Made by a program: the position numbers and the translations under genes. DNA of 64,000 nucleotides from NCBI RefSeq assembly GCF_000226115.1, contig NC_016457.1, forward strand, positions 1,736,001 through 1,800,000, read 5' to 3'. Source of the DNA: Thermothielavioides terrestris NRRL 8126. Its lineage: Eukaryota > Ascomycota > Sordariomycetes > Sordariales > Chaetomiaceae. The notes beneath the pieces were generated by a model that saw only the letters and a list, made by a program, of their open reading frames with translations, had not been told where the DNA came from and did no database searches. This document shows, one piece after another, positions 45,543 through 56,406 of the stretch; position 1 is the stretch's first letter, and each line of letters starts with the position of its first letter.

Positions 45543-45579
45543 GTAGACGTTAAAGAGGTCCCGCCAAGACTAATTTCGG
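45543..45579 (+). repeat. left terminal inverted repeat
   Basis: 37 bases, pairs with 45884-45920 with two mismatches near the outer end (third and fifth bases). Confidence 0.9.
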
Positions 45580-45670
45580 CCAATTGTCGGCAATGTTTTT
45601 ACAGCGTCAGTACCCCGCCAAGACCGCCAAGCGGTTTGCACTATCGCCAAAGGTTAGTTCGCCGGGGGTG

Positions 45671-45695
45671 CGGGGGGCGGCGCCAGCCCCCCGCT
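45671..45695. repeat. GC-rich hairpin inside the element
   Basis: GCGGGGGGC at 45671-45679 and its exact reverse complement GCCCCCCGC at 45687-45695, separated by seven bases. It lies directly before the telomere-like repeat. Confidence 0.85.
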
Positions 45696-45696
45696 G

Positions 45697-45750
45697 GTTA
45701 GGGTGAGGGTTATGGTTAGGGTGAGGGTCAAGGTTAGGGTGCGGGTTAAC
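45697..45750 (+). repeat. interstitial telomere-like 18-bp repeat, three copies
   Basis: Three adjacent 18-base units, each starting GGTTAGGGTG: 45697-45714, 45715-45732, 45733-45750. Each unit is like three degenerate TTAGGG hexamers in a row. The plus strand is G-rich with many GGG runs, so quadruplex folding is possible. Confidence 0.9.
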
Positions 45751-45883
45751 TTCGTTTTCTTTTTTTTCGATTTGGTTGAGGTTTCGCGAAGCTGTTGCTA
45801 CGAGTCTTTGCAATTCTCATTGTTGATGTTGTCGCGGCCCCGCTCACCCCGTGGCGATTGTAAATACTTGTAAGCGGCAGTCT

Positions 45884-45920
45884 CCGAAATTAGTCTTGGC
45901 GGGACCTCTTTAACGACGAC
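45884..45920 (-). repeat. right terminal inverted repeat
   Basis: Reverse complement of the left end; 35 of 37 bases agree. Confidence 0.9.
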
Positions 45921-47502
45921 CGACCTGACGCCCCCGGCAATGGCCTGCACCAGCGAGAAAACAGCCAAAAGGAGGCTCGGCATGCCAGCCTCGACCGGAT
46001 GGGGTCTGGTCGTCCGTCAATCATCTCTCGGCCGTTGATCCGCTGAATCGCTCGCTCGTTCGCGCATGTCGCTCATCAACTGGCTCACGCACCCACACCA
46101 ACAAGCCCTCAACAGACGTGGCACAGGAGAAGCCCTCCCGGATGTGACTCTGGACTGCACTGCGTGCTGCGCCGAGTCGCCCAGTCTCGAGTCGCATCAA
46201 CCGTCCTTGTATCCTTTCACTTCACCGAGATGTGTTAGGCTTCTCATCAATCCGGCAATGCCTCGGCCTGTTGCCCCCGCGCGCAATCCCTCCCATTCAG
46301 CCCTTCGGCTTGCCGCGCCTTGATGCGTCTCACTGTGTGCTGCTGCCTGGCAGCCTGCTGCCGTGCAATCAGTGGTCCCGTCACATCAAGGCAGCTCGTT
46401 CCCACATTCTGTCGCTGATGCACCAGGCTTGGGAGGTTGATGGCTCGACGCGACGTTTGCCAGCTGAGCATGGGTTAACATCCAACACCGCCCTTCCCTA
46501 CCTTACCATCCAACTGGGGGGCATCTTGCGCATTCCTGGGAGTCGTGAATGAGTGGAGAGTGTCCACCTTCGACAGCTCGAGAAAAGAACCAGCAAAGGT
46601 GCGCCGCAAATTTTTTTTTTTCTCTCTCCTTCCTGGAACTCCACAGGCAGAAAAAAAATGTCGCGCCCGCTTGCTCGGCAACTGTTGACCAGCAGGCCGA
46701 GGCGGAGACACAAGGAATCTCCCTTCATTTGGCCGGCTAGCTTGTCCGTCCGGCTTGGTCGTATCGAGCCGTCGGGCCCCGTTGAACAAATTTGCTTCCA
46801 CTATTGGGAATGCCGAGCGGACATCGGTGATCAACAGCCAGCGCCTGTGACCGGTCGGCCGACTCAGTCCGCGACCTCCGGTACCATACTAGTGTGGTGT
46901 CGTAAGTGAGCTACACTAGTGTAAGCTCAGGGAGACTTGTCACCCACCCAATAACTCAGGTAGCCATCTCCACCAGCGAGCGGCGCCCGTCGTGTAGTGG
47001 AGGAGCTCGCCAGTTAGCACTCACCGCTCCTTTTCCCGCCGCACGACAGGAACGGCTCCCACCGTGCAGGGCTGGTCACTCGAGACAGACCCGGGTTCTG
47101 CATTGTGTTCATCGATCCGCCGCCGCGGGTTACTTTCGGCCAAACAACCCCCATCCCCTCCCCCTTCTCGGCGCTTTTTGGGCGCTCTGCGTTCTGGACC
47201 ACCCCCCATCCCAACCTTGCTCAGCCCTGAAACCCCCCCGCCCCGCCGGCGCGGGGATTGGTTCCGGACGGCTTGACCGCGAAGGCCATCCAGTTCCCTC
47301 CTTCGCTGTGCACATCTCAGTCCCCCTGCTACACTACCCGCGCTATCCCGAGACTTTGCCTCCCTGGTTGACTCGCATCGACCATCGGGAGCTTGAGATT
47401 CTCCACGTCATCATCACGAGAGCATCAGCCATTCCTTGCGCCCACGGCAAGTCGCCCGGAGCCCACAGCCAGGAGGGAACTTAGGCCCAAGTCAACCTTA
47501 CC

Positions 47503-49092
47503 CTAGACCGTCAGACCTGCAAATCCCTCCCTCTGGACCTTCTTGGTGGCCAGTTCCACCGCAAACGCCAACGTCGCCTCAGGGCTCCAGCAGTCAGCAT
47601 GCAGCCCGTACAGCATCCCAGCGATGAAGGTGTCGCCGGCCCCGACGGTGCTGCGGGCGTGCAACAAGACGGTTAGCACAGCAGATCTCGGCGATGAGCG
47701 TCAGTCGCAAGGCAAAGACGCGGCATGCCGACGGGATGCAAGTGCGATACGGCGGTTTCCAGTCCTGCAGGCCGCAGCGCCTAGACTCTCCGCAACCTGC
47801 ACGTCGTCTCACCTGCAGCTAGGCAAATGCGTCTCCACCCCAAGAGGCACGAAATGGAACAGAAGACGGCCACCTACTCGACCACTGATATCTTGTCTCC
47901 GAATGGACTTGCAGGATGGTGGATGTACTCACGACTGGGGAGCACAAGCGCCCCAGCACCCTGCTCCCCCCACGTACAAGTCAGGAACGAGCTACGAAGT
48001 TAGTTTCCCACACGGCGCTGTCAGTCAAGCAGCCTCTCGGCAGGCTTCAATGCAGGGAAACGACTCACGCCCTCGATGATGGCGCTTCGGCCCTCAGACA
48101 CGCCTCTGGGCTGGTGTACCCCCGATTCTGTTTAGGTGCATTTTTAGCTGCCAGCCTCGCAACTCGTTCATGCTCGTTCATGCGGTCCAGACCTTGCTTG
48201 GTTGGTTCGGAAGAGACTCGCTGTGACACGAACTTACCTCGGCCCAGCTTCTCGAGTAGAAGACGACATCCGCTTCAGCCGCGAGCTCTACCAGTCCTTC
48301 CCGGCCGGGCTTTTCGACTTCGACGCTGATGGTGCAGCGCGACAGGGCCTGTCGAAGGTACCGGATGCATCGAAGCGTTGTCTCTGGGATTCGACCCTGG
48401 GCGACCGAGAGTCAGCCATCGCGGCCAGATCCCCAGCACCAAGTCACGTCACATCAAGAGTGACGACGTCGCGTACCTCAAAATGCCACCAACACCCAAC
48501 CCCGTCGCCATCGTCACCCCCATCCCCGTCCCTGTGCTCAGCGAAGGCATCGACGATCCTCTCGAACTCACTCGCCGTCATTTCGGGAAGATCATTGTAG
48601 TTCACAATCGTCCGGCTCCCGGTTTCGGCGCTGCGGATGATGTAACTGCTCGCAGGCTCCTGGTGGCCCTCCCGGTAGAGGCAGTAGCCGAAGTCGACGG
48701 CAGCGGCTCCGGCGCCGTGGCCAAACGACGATAGAATCCTGCTCGTGGCGGGTGCCTCAGCGTCGGGCAGGCACGACACCAGGTGCAGCTTGACGGGCGG
48801 CAGCCGATGCGGCCCGGCAGCGAGCAGCTGCGCGAGCACCTCCAGCGAGTTGGCGCAGTTGCCTCCGCGGCGCACCTGGACGGCCGTGGCCCGCAGCTTG
48901 GAGTCTTCTGCGGGGAAGCGCGGCACGCTGTAAATGCCAATTGCTCGTTATGTCTTGTGTGTGAGACCTCCATCCGTGCTAACTAAACACCGTCGTCTGA
49001 CCCTTCACTCGGCTTTTTGGGCTGCGCACAATGGGTACTCACGTCAGGATTGTGTCCAGGTAACACGCGCCTACGAGGACGAGGTGCTTCAT
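47503..49092 (-). CDS. PfkB-family sugar kinase, ketohexokinase-like
   Basis: Seven exons: 49092-49043, 48927-48477, 48396-48238, 48127-48069, 47991-47933, 47896-47878, 47650-47503, 314 residues. Start MKHLVLVGACYLDTILTVPR then RRGGNCANSLEVLAQLL is the PfkB substrate-binding N-terminus (GGN). Next RTIVNYNDLPEMTASEFERI is like ketohexokinases, followed by WHFEGRIPETTLRCIRYLRQ, EADVVFYSRSWAE, TCTWGEQGAGALVLPS and the catalytic signature VVDTVGAGDTFIAGMLYGL with the base Asp in GAGD. The likely reaction is ATP-dependent phosphorylation of a sugar; the exact sugar is not clear. Exon 6 (19 bases) is needed to supply VVD before TVGAGD in frame and is the least certain part. It is divergent from the NAD kinase gene. 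Confidence 0.87.
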
Positions 49093-50031
49093 CTTGCTGG
49101 CCGTTTTCCTCTCCTAAGGCCGTTTCGTGGAAAGAGACAACTCGGGTGTCTACTAGGCACAGCAGGATGGGACCCGTTGTGCTGCGTTCGGCTGTCTTCT
49201 TCCTTCCACGGTCAGCTGGCTGAGCTACCAGAGACAACGCTGCATCCTGTGGGCGGCATCGAGCGCCGCGGGAAATCAGTCTCAGCAGTCTTCACAGACC
49301 ATGACCACCGTGCAATGTAGATCTCCGAGTGGTCAGAGACTCACTGCAAAGGGGGAAGGTGATGCCCATGCAAGGATACCTAATTCGTATCTCATCAGGG
49401 ATCGAGACAGCCGATCCGTGATGGTTGACTGTTGCGTTGGCTGTTGTTTGCTGCAAGCGCCTGGGATAACCAGCCACTTAACACCTAGTGGTTAATTGCT
49501 TCCGGAGTATTCAGAGCAATCAACACAGCTACTCACCTCACAAGCGGCAGGTGCTGAACTTGCAGACTGGAAGTGACACTCATGACTGGTCTGGGTTACG
49601 ATGGTGGGGCAGGTGGTCTATGTTATCAGTACCAGGCAGTGTAATCCGAAGTGTAATCCGTATGGTATCTTTACTGCAGCTGCCCCGCCATGACGTCGCG
49701 CCGAGTGAGCAGCAGCAGAGGGTTCCTCGCACTGTCGTCACCACCTGCCTTTGATGTGCTCTCCTCGGCTCAAAGGGACAACCTTGCAACGGGGAACGGG
49801 GCGCTCACTGCGAACGAGACAACAGTGATGTGCCAGCCTATCACCGCTTTCGCCTTCAGCATCACAGCAACAACGGAATCAGGCATTGGATGAGACCGCC
49901 TCTCGGTGTGCCTGGCAGACGCCAAGATTCTCTCGGACCGGTTCGGAATACCTGTCCATCGCATTATCGCGGCAACGGCGGTGACGACGGAAACAAAGAC
50001 GACCTCCGTCGATTGATTCCGTTCGCACGCA
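49093..50031. promoter_or_regulatory. divergent promoter region sugar kinase / NAD kinase
   Basis: 939 bases between divergent starts. AGTGTAATCCG appears twice near 49638-49660. No gene seen. Confidence 0.4.
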
Positions 50032-52174
50032 ATGACCGAGAGGACTAGTTCCCCGAGACAGGTCTCGTTCGACGACGCCCCTTCCTCGGCGAGCGACGAG
50101 GACCGCACTCCGGTCGAGGTCAGCAAGACCCCCCTTCCGTCCGGCCGCATCTGCTACCGTGACATCGTCCGCTGACCGGACCTGAGCAGGTTCTCTTTGA
50201 CGAATCCAACCGTTACCGCCGCAAGAGCTCTCTCGTTGCGACCGATTCGGTCCCGCCGCAGCTGCGCAGCACACCGCCGCCCGCCCGCCGGAGGACGGAA
50301 TGTCTCGTCCACCAGTTCCTGGCCAACCAGAGGCGGCCACCAAAGCACCACCACCACCGCCACAAACTCCCGCATCGCCGCCACCCCGACCAAAGTCCGG
50401 ACCGCGACGCCGCCAGTGTCGGCCGTGTCCATCACCCCCACGCCGGCACCGCAACCTGCGAGGCCTACGATAACTCGTCCGAAGCCGGACTCGACCGCTC
50501 GCTCGACCCCAAGAGCACCAGCCATGGCGCGATCCCACGCTCCCAGCCCGTCCAGCAAGATGGCAACCATGACGAAGAGCAAGGGGGTGAGGAAGAGTTT
50601 GCCGCAAGCCACCCGTACGCCTCCATCGTCGCCGACTCCCGCACCGCCACCCCCACCGGCAGCAGCGGCGATGACGACGACGGCGACCACGATAACGACG
50701 GAAGCGCCAGCGCCAGCACGACCACCCACGGCCAGCTCGACGAGAAGCACTGGCGGCGCGAGATGGTCGGCAAGCCGGCGCTCTCGCGCACGCCCTCGCA
50801 GCTCGACCGCCGGTCCGCCTCGGCCGACGCGCCCACCAGCCGGCTGCTGACCAAGAAGCAGCTGAGCGAGATGGCCTGGGGCGTGCGCGAGCTGAGCCGC
50901 CGCCTGGGCAGCATGCGCCTGCGCTTCCGCGTCAAGACCATCTTCCTGCTGACCAAGATCCACGACGCGGAGCTGATCGCCAAGACGCGCGAGCTGTGCC
51001 GCTGGCTGCTGGACAGGGAGCGCGAGGTCCGGTACACCGTCTACGTCGACCGCGAGCTGCGCGAGAACCGCAAGTTCGACGCGGCCGGCCTGGTCGAGGA
51101 GGTCAGGCGGGATTTCGTCCAGTCCGGCGAGGTCACCGAGGAGGCGAGCTGGGACGTGGAGAAGAGACTGTGCTTCTGGGAGGAGGGCATGTGCCGGGCC
51201 CGGCCGCACACGTTCGACTTTGTCATCACGCTGGGCGGGGACGGGACCGTGCTGTACGCCAGTTGGCTCTTTCAGCGGATCGTGCCGCCCGTGCTGAGCT
51301 TTGCGCTCGGCAGCCTGGGGTTCCTGACCAAGTTCGATTTCGAGGAGTACAAGCGGACCCTGACGACGGCGTTTGACGAGGGCGTCACGGTGAGTTTGAG
51401 GCTGCGGTTCGAGGCGACGGTCATGCGCAGCCAGAAGACCGGTTCGCGGTTGAAGCAGGACGGCGAGCACGCCGAGACCGAAGTGGACGGGGACGGCCAG
51501 GATCCGCCGCGGGATCTCGTCGAGGAGCTGATAGGGGAGGAGAAGGATGACGAGCACACCCACCGCCCGGACGGGACGTACGAGGTGCTGAACGAAGTCG
51601 TTGTGGACAGGGGACCCAACCCAAGTAAGTCCCAGCAAACCCCCGTTTCCTTTTCACTCTCCTCCTTCCCCCCACCCCCCCCCCCCCCCCCAACCATCAT
51701 GCAAACTGACTAACGCCCAACACCCCAGCCATGTCCAACATCGAGATCTTCGGCGACGACGAGCACTTCACGTCGGTCTCGGCCGACGGCATCTGCGTCA
51801 GCACGCCGACCGGCTCGACCGCGTACAACCTCGCGGCCGGCGGCTCGCTGTGCCACCCGGAGAACCCGGTCATGCTAATGACGGCCATCTGCGCGCACAC
51901 GCTGTCCTTCCGGCCCGTGGTGCTGCCCGACACCATCGTGCTGCGCCTCGGCGTGCCCTACGACGCGCGCACCAGCTCGTGGGCCAGCTTCGACGGCCGC
52001 GAGCGCGTCGAGCTGCGCCCCGGCGACTACGTCACCGTCAGCGCCAGCCGCTACCCCTTCGCCTGCGTCCAGCCCCACGGCCGCCGCAGCGAGGACTGGA
52101 TCAACAGCATCAGCGCCAAGCTCGGCTGGAACACCCGCCAGCGCCAGAAGGCCTTCAAGGAGTGGGGCAACTAA
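50032..52174 (+). CDS. NAD(+)/NADH kinase, Utr1-like
   Basis: Makes NADP from NAD and ATP. Exons 50032-50118, 50190-51624, 51729-52174, 655 residues. A disordered, Ser/His/Asp-rich N-terminal third precedes the enzyme, which starts near SEMAWGVRELSRRLGSMRLR. Family marks: FDFVITLGGDGTVLYASWLF (the GGDG motif), VPPVLSFALGSLGFLTKFDF, then VLNEVVVDRGPNPTMSNIEI across the second intron (NE and the RGP motif), CVSTPTGSTAYNLAAGGSLC (the STPTGSTAY motif), and the beta-rich C-terminus HTLSFRPVVLPDTIVLRLGV. Length and domain order match the cytosolic fungal NAD kinases (Utr1/Yef1 group). Splicing after GPNP gives the conserved Thr-Met. A 17-base C run lies in the last intron. Confidence 0.95.
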
Positions 52175-52976
52175 GGCCCTTTTTTTTTCGGCGCGCTGTA
52201 CATGCCGGAAGTCGCCCCGGAGGCCGGCTTGATGGGACACATGGCTCGTTTGAGGAGGACTGGTTTTGAAGGACCAAAGGTCATCTTGTTAGCGGAAGCA
52301 TGTAGAAACCGCTTGTATATGCACCCTGTATAGATATATCTGTATCCAGTAGGCGGGCCGCTACTCGTCGCAATAGACTTGATGCGTCATGCACCGATCT
52401 AGTGCATATTTACGGGTAACTGTTCAGACACACTTACTTGCCTTGGCCACCGGGTTGATGTTTCTTGCTAGATTCTGAGTCCTCACTGGCCAGCAGGCGG
52501 ACCCAGATCTCACAACTACTCTGCATGTCTCTATTGATTTTACCGCCTCCTAGATTTCGCACCTAATTCTCTGATCCAGCGTCTCTAAAACCCACCGCTA
52601 TCACCCTCCAACCAAGTGGCACTAGCCAGGAAGTCTCCGAGCTCAACATCGTACCACCCGTGACTGGCCAGACATACAAACCTAGCCTGAAAAAAAAGGT
52701 CCAAAACGAAATACGAGCCCATCAGATCAGGTTCCAATTGATGCTGTATAACTACTGCACTTCTCACTCACAACCGCTCCCAAACAAAAAAGCTCCAGGC
52801 ACAAACCCAAGCGATACATCACAAAACCGAGCCAAGCCAAGGCAGTAAACGGCCAGATCAAGCCAAACCAAAACACACAATCTACTCTGTGCAGTTCCTT
52901 CCGCCCCAACCGCCATCCACCCAAAGACATGTAGTCATAGAACACAGAATATGTATCCTCCCCTCTCCCCCCCCAA
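52175..52976. other. convergent 3' intergenic region
   Basis: Between the ends of the NAD kinase gene and the secreted-protein gene. A/C-rich from 52680 to 52900. No gene seen. Confidence 0.45.
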
Positions 52977-54350
52977 TCACACAACCACCCTCTGCCGCTC
53001 CCCTTCCCCTTGATCCCCCTCCGCCTCCCCATCCTCCTCAACCGGCTCGACAAACGTCATGGTAACGCCCGCGTCACCGTCCACGTTGAGGTTGACCGCG
53101 TCGAGCAACGCGCTCTCGGCGCGCCTGGCCGCCGCCGACACAGGGACGGCCGGGCTGGTGTTGGAGTTGGAGTTGGCGCTGGCGTCGGCTGGTGCGGGCG
53201 CGCGGGCGGTCACGGCGGTGGCGGCTGCTGCTGCGGCGGCGAGGACGTCTTCTGAGCGGGCTTGTAGGGCTGGCGTGGTGGTGTCTGTTAGTTTTGGTGG
53301 GCTTGATTGTTTGTTTTCTCTTTTTCTGGTGTGGATGGGCTGTGCTATGCTACGCTGTGGTGTGTTGTGTTGTGCTACTGATGGAGTTTGGACTGGACGG
53401 GGAACGGGGCGTAGGGTTCCGAAGGGAAGGTAGAGAAGGGGGATGCTTACAGGCTGGTATGCCGCGGCGCACAAACATGGTGGTCACCTTAACGCGGCGC
53501 CGGGGGGCGGTGGCGGCGGTGGTGTCGCGCTTCGCGGCCGCGCCGGCGCCGTCGCCTTGGCCTCCTCCTACTGTTGGATCGTCGCGTCAGTGCGGGTGGG
53601 TGTAGGTTGGGGTTGTTACGGAGGGGAGGTGGCTAGAAAGGCATGGCTCCGGTGTTACCCCGGATTCTGTCGGCTGCCGCCACTAGACATACCGGTGTTG
53701 TGGTCGACGATGATACCGACGCCGGAGCCCTCGGCGCCCGTGCCGAGCTCCACCTTGGGGCCCTTCGTCAGGGCGGCCTCGGCGAATGTGAGAGCCCGGT
53801 TGAAGCCAGCGAGGTCTCGCTTGCCCAGCTTCCCGTCCCCGATACGGGGTGCGATGGCCTTTCCCAGTCCCTGGAGGCTGGCTATTTGCTGGGCCTATTG
53901 CCAAGGGGTCGTCAGTCAAGGGCGTTCGCCCTGCAGATATAGATAGGACGGACCTGCTCGGCAAGCACCGGATCTGTGGCTGCGCTCTCCGCGGCGGTGG
54001 GCACAGGCGTGGGAGCCGAGGTCGCGGCGGCGGCGGCGACCACAGTACCCCCAGCCGCTGTGTTGGCGTTGCCACCCGCAGCGGCGTTGGCTGCGCCTGC
54101 GGCTGCGTTAACCGCAGCGCCTTCGAGCGCGGTGATGAGACTCGACACGTCCTGCCTACCTCCGAAGCTGATTTCACCATCACCTGTTGGCCCGGTAAGC
54201 GATAGGAATCATCCGTGAGCAACGAAAAGAAGTCGGGGTTGGGGTCGGGCTCGTACCGACAACTAGTGCTGGTGAGTAGGCCCCGAGATTAATGTTGAGC
54301 GGCAACGCCGCGGCCAATCCAGCGAAGGTAACGAAGGCATACCTCACCAT
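52977..54350 (-). CDS. secreted Ala-rich protein, uncharacterised
   Basis: Five exons: 54350-54257, 54183-53954, 53894-53693, 53570-53451, 53269-52977, 312 residues. The start MVRYAFVTFAGLAAALPLNI looks like a signal peptide with cleavage after the Ala run. The mature part opens NLGAYSPALVVGDGEISFGG, continues with Ala-rich helices (about residues 50-105 and 225-255), QIASLQGLGKAIAPRIGDGK and LAGFNRALTFAEAALTKGPK, then VELGTGAEGSGVGIIVDHNT. KR and RRR sites (AAAKRDTT, APRRRVKV) are possible Kex2 cuts. The C-terminus is VNLNVDGDAGVTMTFVEPVE with an acidic tail. No GPI-like end, few Cys. I do not recognise the family; the pattern is of a cell-wall or secreted protein. Every intron is GT-AG and keeps phase. 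Confidence 0.8.
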
Positions 54351-56406
54351 CCTGGTCAAGAACTGGGCAGTGCTCGAAATGGAAAAAGGGATTAAATACT
54401 AGAGCAAAGCGACCAAGCGACGACGGCCAGCGGACGAAGTGAATGACACAAGAGGAACGAAGCCGCGAGTTACCGGACCGCGACAGACGAGCACAGCTCA
54501 TGAGCTACTACGAAAGAAGCAGGAGAAAAAGGACGCTGCTGCACATAGGCCTATATAGACAGTCTAGACGGACTGAACCCCTGGTTGAATGAGAGGTTCT
54601 CGTCGCCTTGCCTGGTCCCAGGCATGCTTTGCTTCGCTGGAACTGCAAAAAGCTTGGCAGGAGAAGAACCATGGGCGGCTTCAAGCTCTTGAAACTGCAG
54701 TGACACTTGCCAAGTAAACATCAAGAAAAGAAGCAAGTGATCTGGCGCCTGGAGATCTCAGGTGGCGGTGGGGTGGTCGGGGAATGGCGGTGGTGCTGGT
54801 GGAAGTGGATTTGAACATAAACACTGTCGTGAACGGGGCAAGTTCAGGCGGGAGGACCACGGAATGCAAGATCCGGGCAAGGGTATGATCCCTTGTAAAC
54901 AAGCCCTGCCCTTGCGGGGGACGTCTTGAAGATGGTCGATCACGGGCTCAATTGGACTTGAGACTCTGCCAAGGCCTTGGAAATGTTCCAAAGCACCTAA
55001 TAACCAAGCCAGGTGAGAAGGCGCCGTCGAAATCGCATTTTTCAAGCGGCGCTCAGGCCCAAGCTTGATCTTGGCGCTGCTCTAGATCTCTTGGCCAACC
55101 TTGACCAGGCTTCTGAGCCAGCGATGATGGCAGCTTGCTTGAATAGCTTCGTCTGCATGCCAGGGCATGAAGCAGAAGGGTGGGGGCTGCCGCCAGAAAC
55201 CAGCACGGACGGCATCTCCACCGATGTGGTGTCAGAGGAGCCGGCTCGCAGGTCGAGAAATGGTGGCTTGCGTGGCAGCAGAATGACGAGGGGCAGGCAA
55301 CTGCCGCGACCGAGGGGGGTGTGCGGTCAGGGCGGACATCAACGTCGAGACAGAAGCGCATCGCGCAGTCCGGCTTCTGTTCTGGTGTTCGCGTCACCAG
55401 ACCTTGTTTCTTCCTCACTTCCCCAAAGGTCTGGTCCGTGTCAACGACATCACTCGGCTAACTCCGCCGTCCGGGGCGTCCTGCCCCAAGTGACAGCAGT
55501 GCTGGCTCTGTCTTTCCATGCCGCGATCGGTCAAACGGCCGCGGGATCTGAGATGGGATCTGGGCCGGGAGAGAGGCAGCAGATCTCGGCGTTGGTTTCA
55601 CAGGACTCGGGTCCATTCCAGCAGGCTCACCCATCATTGGAGCATCACATGTAAACCGGATCTGGGATATTGAACAGCTCGCACTCACTCGTCGATCACG
55701 GCCCGTTTCTTTCCCACGAGCCAGATGTTCCCACCGTCGTCCCGAGCGTCTCCGAGGACGACCGGGCGACGTCCCTCTTCCAACCTCGAGCCCACGGCAA
55801 GGCCGAACAAAGCCCGGATCCGCAAGCACTGGCCGCTGTCTTCTCCGCTTGGATGCTTCCCAATGGAATGACACCGCCCATGTACTGTCCCGCCGCCCTG
55901 AACAGAAGGTCGCTGATGTGCGCGGCTTGAGTGCAAGGAGTACCAAGACCGTGACTTCTGAGCGGTGGCAGCGAATGTATGAAGCCACTCGCTGAATGTC
56001 TAGGTACGGGTACCAGGTAGTTTTCGACCTGTTGGTGCACTTGGGTGGACAGGAAGCACGGACTAGGGGAAATCGGAGGTCCCGGGCTCTTTCTTAGAGA
56101 AGCGCGTGGATTTCCAGCTGGTCGAAGAAGGCGCGTTCTCCGCGGTGCTGCCTCGCGGGAGCACGTGGACAAGGGCCAGTTTAGCGCTGCTTCCGCGAGG
56201 CTCGAGGCGGAGGGCGATCCGTGCCCGCTGCGGATCCTCTGCTGTGCTTGGCCCTGGTTCGCCGGATTTTGGCGACAGTTGAGCCAAATTTTCCACTGGA
56301 GACACCCGACTCCCTTCGCCAGCTTGTTGACCTGCGGATTCCACCATCTCCGCTCCTCCTTCCACTCTTTCGGTGTGTTTGCGAGGTTGTGCCCGGAATC
56401 AGAAAG
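54351..56406. promoter_or_regulatory. 2-kb divergent intergenic region
   Basis: Between the secreted-protein gene and mitochondrial EF-Tu, both starting outward. Open frames such as 55013-55654 are featureless. The last few hundred bases are the EF-Tu promoter and leader, pyrimidine-rich near 56330-56390. Confidence 0.4.

Larger units (their letters stand above)
45543..45920. mobile_element. non-autonomous TIR element, Mutator-like MITE candidate
   Basis: A 378-bp element. Its ends, 45543-45579 and 45884-45920, are inverted copies 37 bases long with 35 matches; the inner 32 bases (45548-45579 against 45884-45915) are identical. It is flanked by the direct repeat GACCTGACG: 45534-45542 touches the left end and 45922-45930 lies one base past the right end (or a 10-bp duplication with one mismatch, 45533-45542 and 45921-45930). 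Terminal inverted repeats plus a 9-10 bp target duplication fit Mutator-like elements; that superfamily call is inference. The interior has no transposase. It contains a second CCCGCCAAGAC (45614-45624) repeated from the end sequence, a GC hairpin and a telomere-like tandem repeat. Confidence 0.88.
40308..47502. other. 7.2-kb region without a supportable gene
   Basis: Only short open frames occur, on both strands, none with domains, compositional continuity or splice support. The sequence is less GC-rich than the genes and full of short palindromes built on GTAC, TACTGTAC and GGTACC (for example 41718-41730, 43138-43158, 45108-45118, 45163-45174). It contains the inverted-repeat element at 45543-45920. 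A partial tRNA-like stretch at about 40890-40975 was rejected. The last kilobase should contain the 3' flank of the sugar-kinase gene. Confidence 0.6.

Noticed and set aside
45607..45813. minus-strand open frame with repeated Pro-His-Pro-Asn
   Set aside because: The peptide repeat is just the translation of the telomere-like 18-bp DNA repeat inside the mobile element.
48380..48405. B-box-like GGTCGAATCCC on the minus strand
   Set aside because: It is the start of exon 3 of the sugar kinase, in frame with conserved protein sequence.
50154..51638. 494-codon minus-strand open frame
   Set aside because: Antisense of NAD kinase, whose catalytic motifs are on the plus strand.
55013..55654. 213-codon plus-strand open frame before EF-Tu
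   Set aside because: No recognisable domain, no consistent coding signal, and the position fits promoter sequence.
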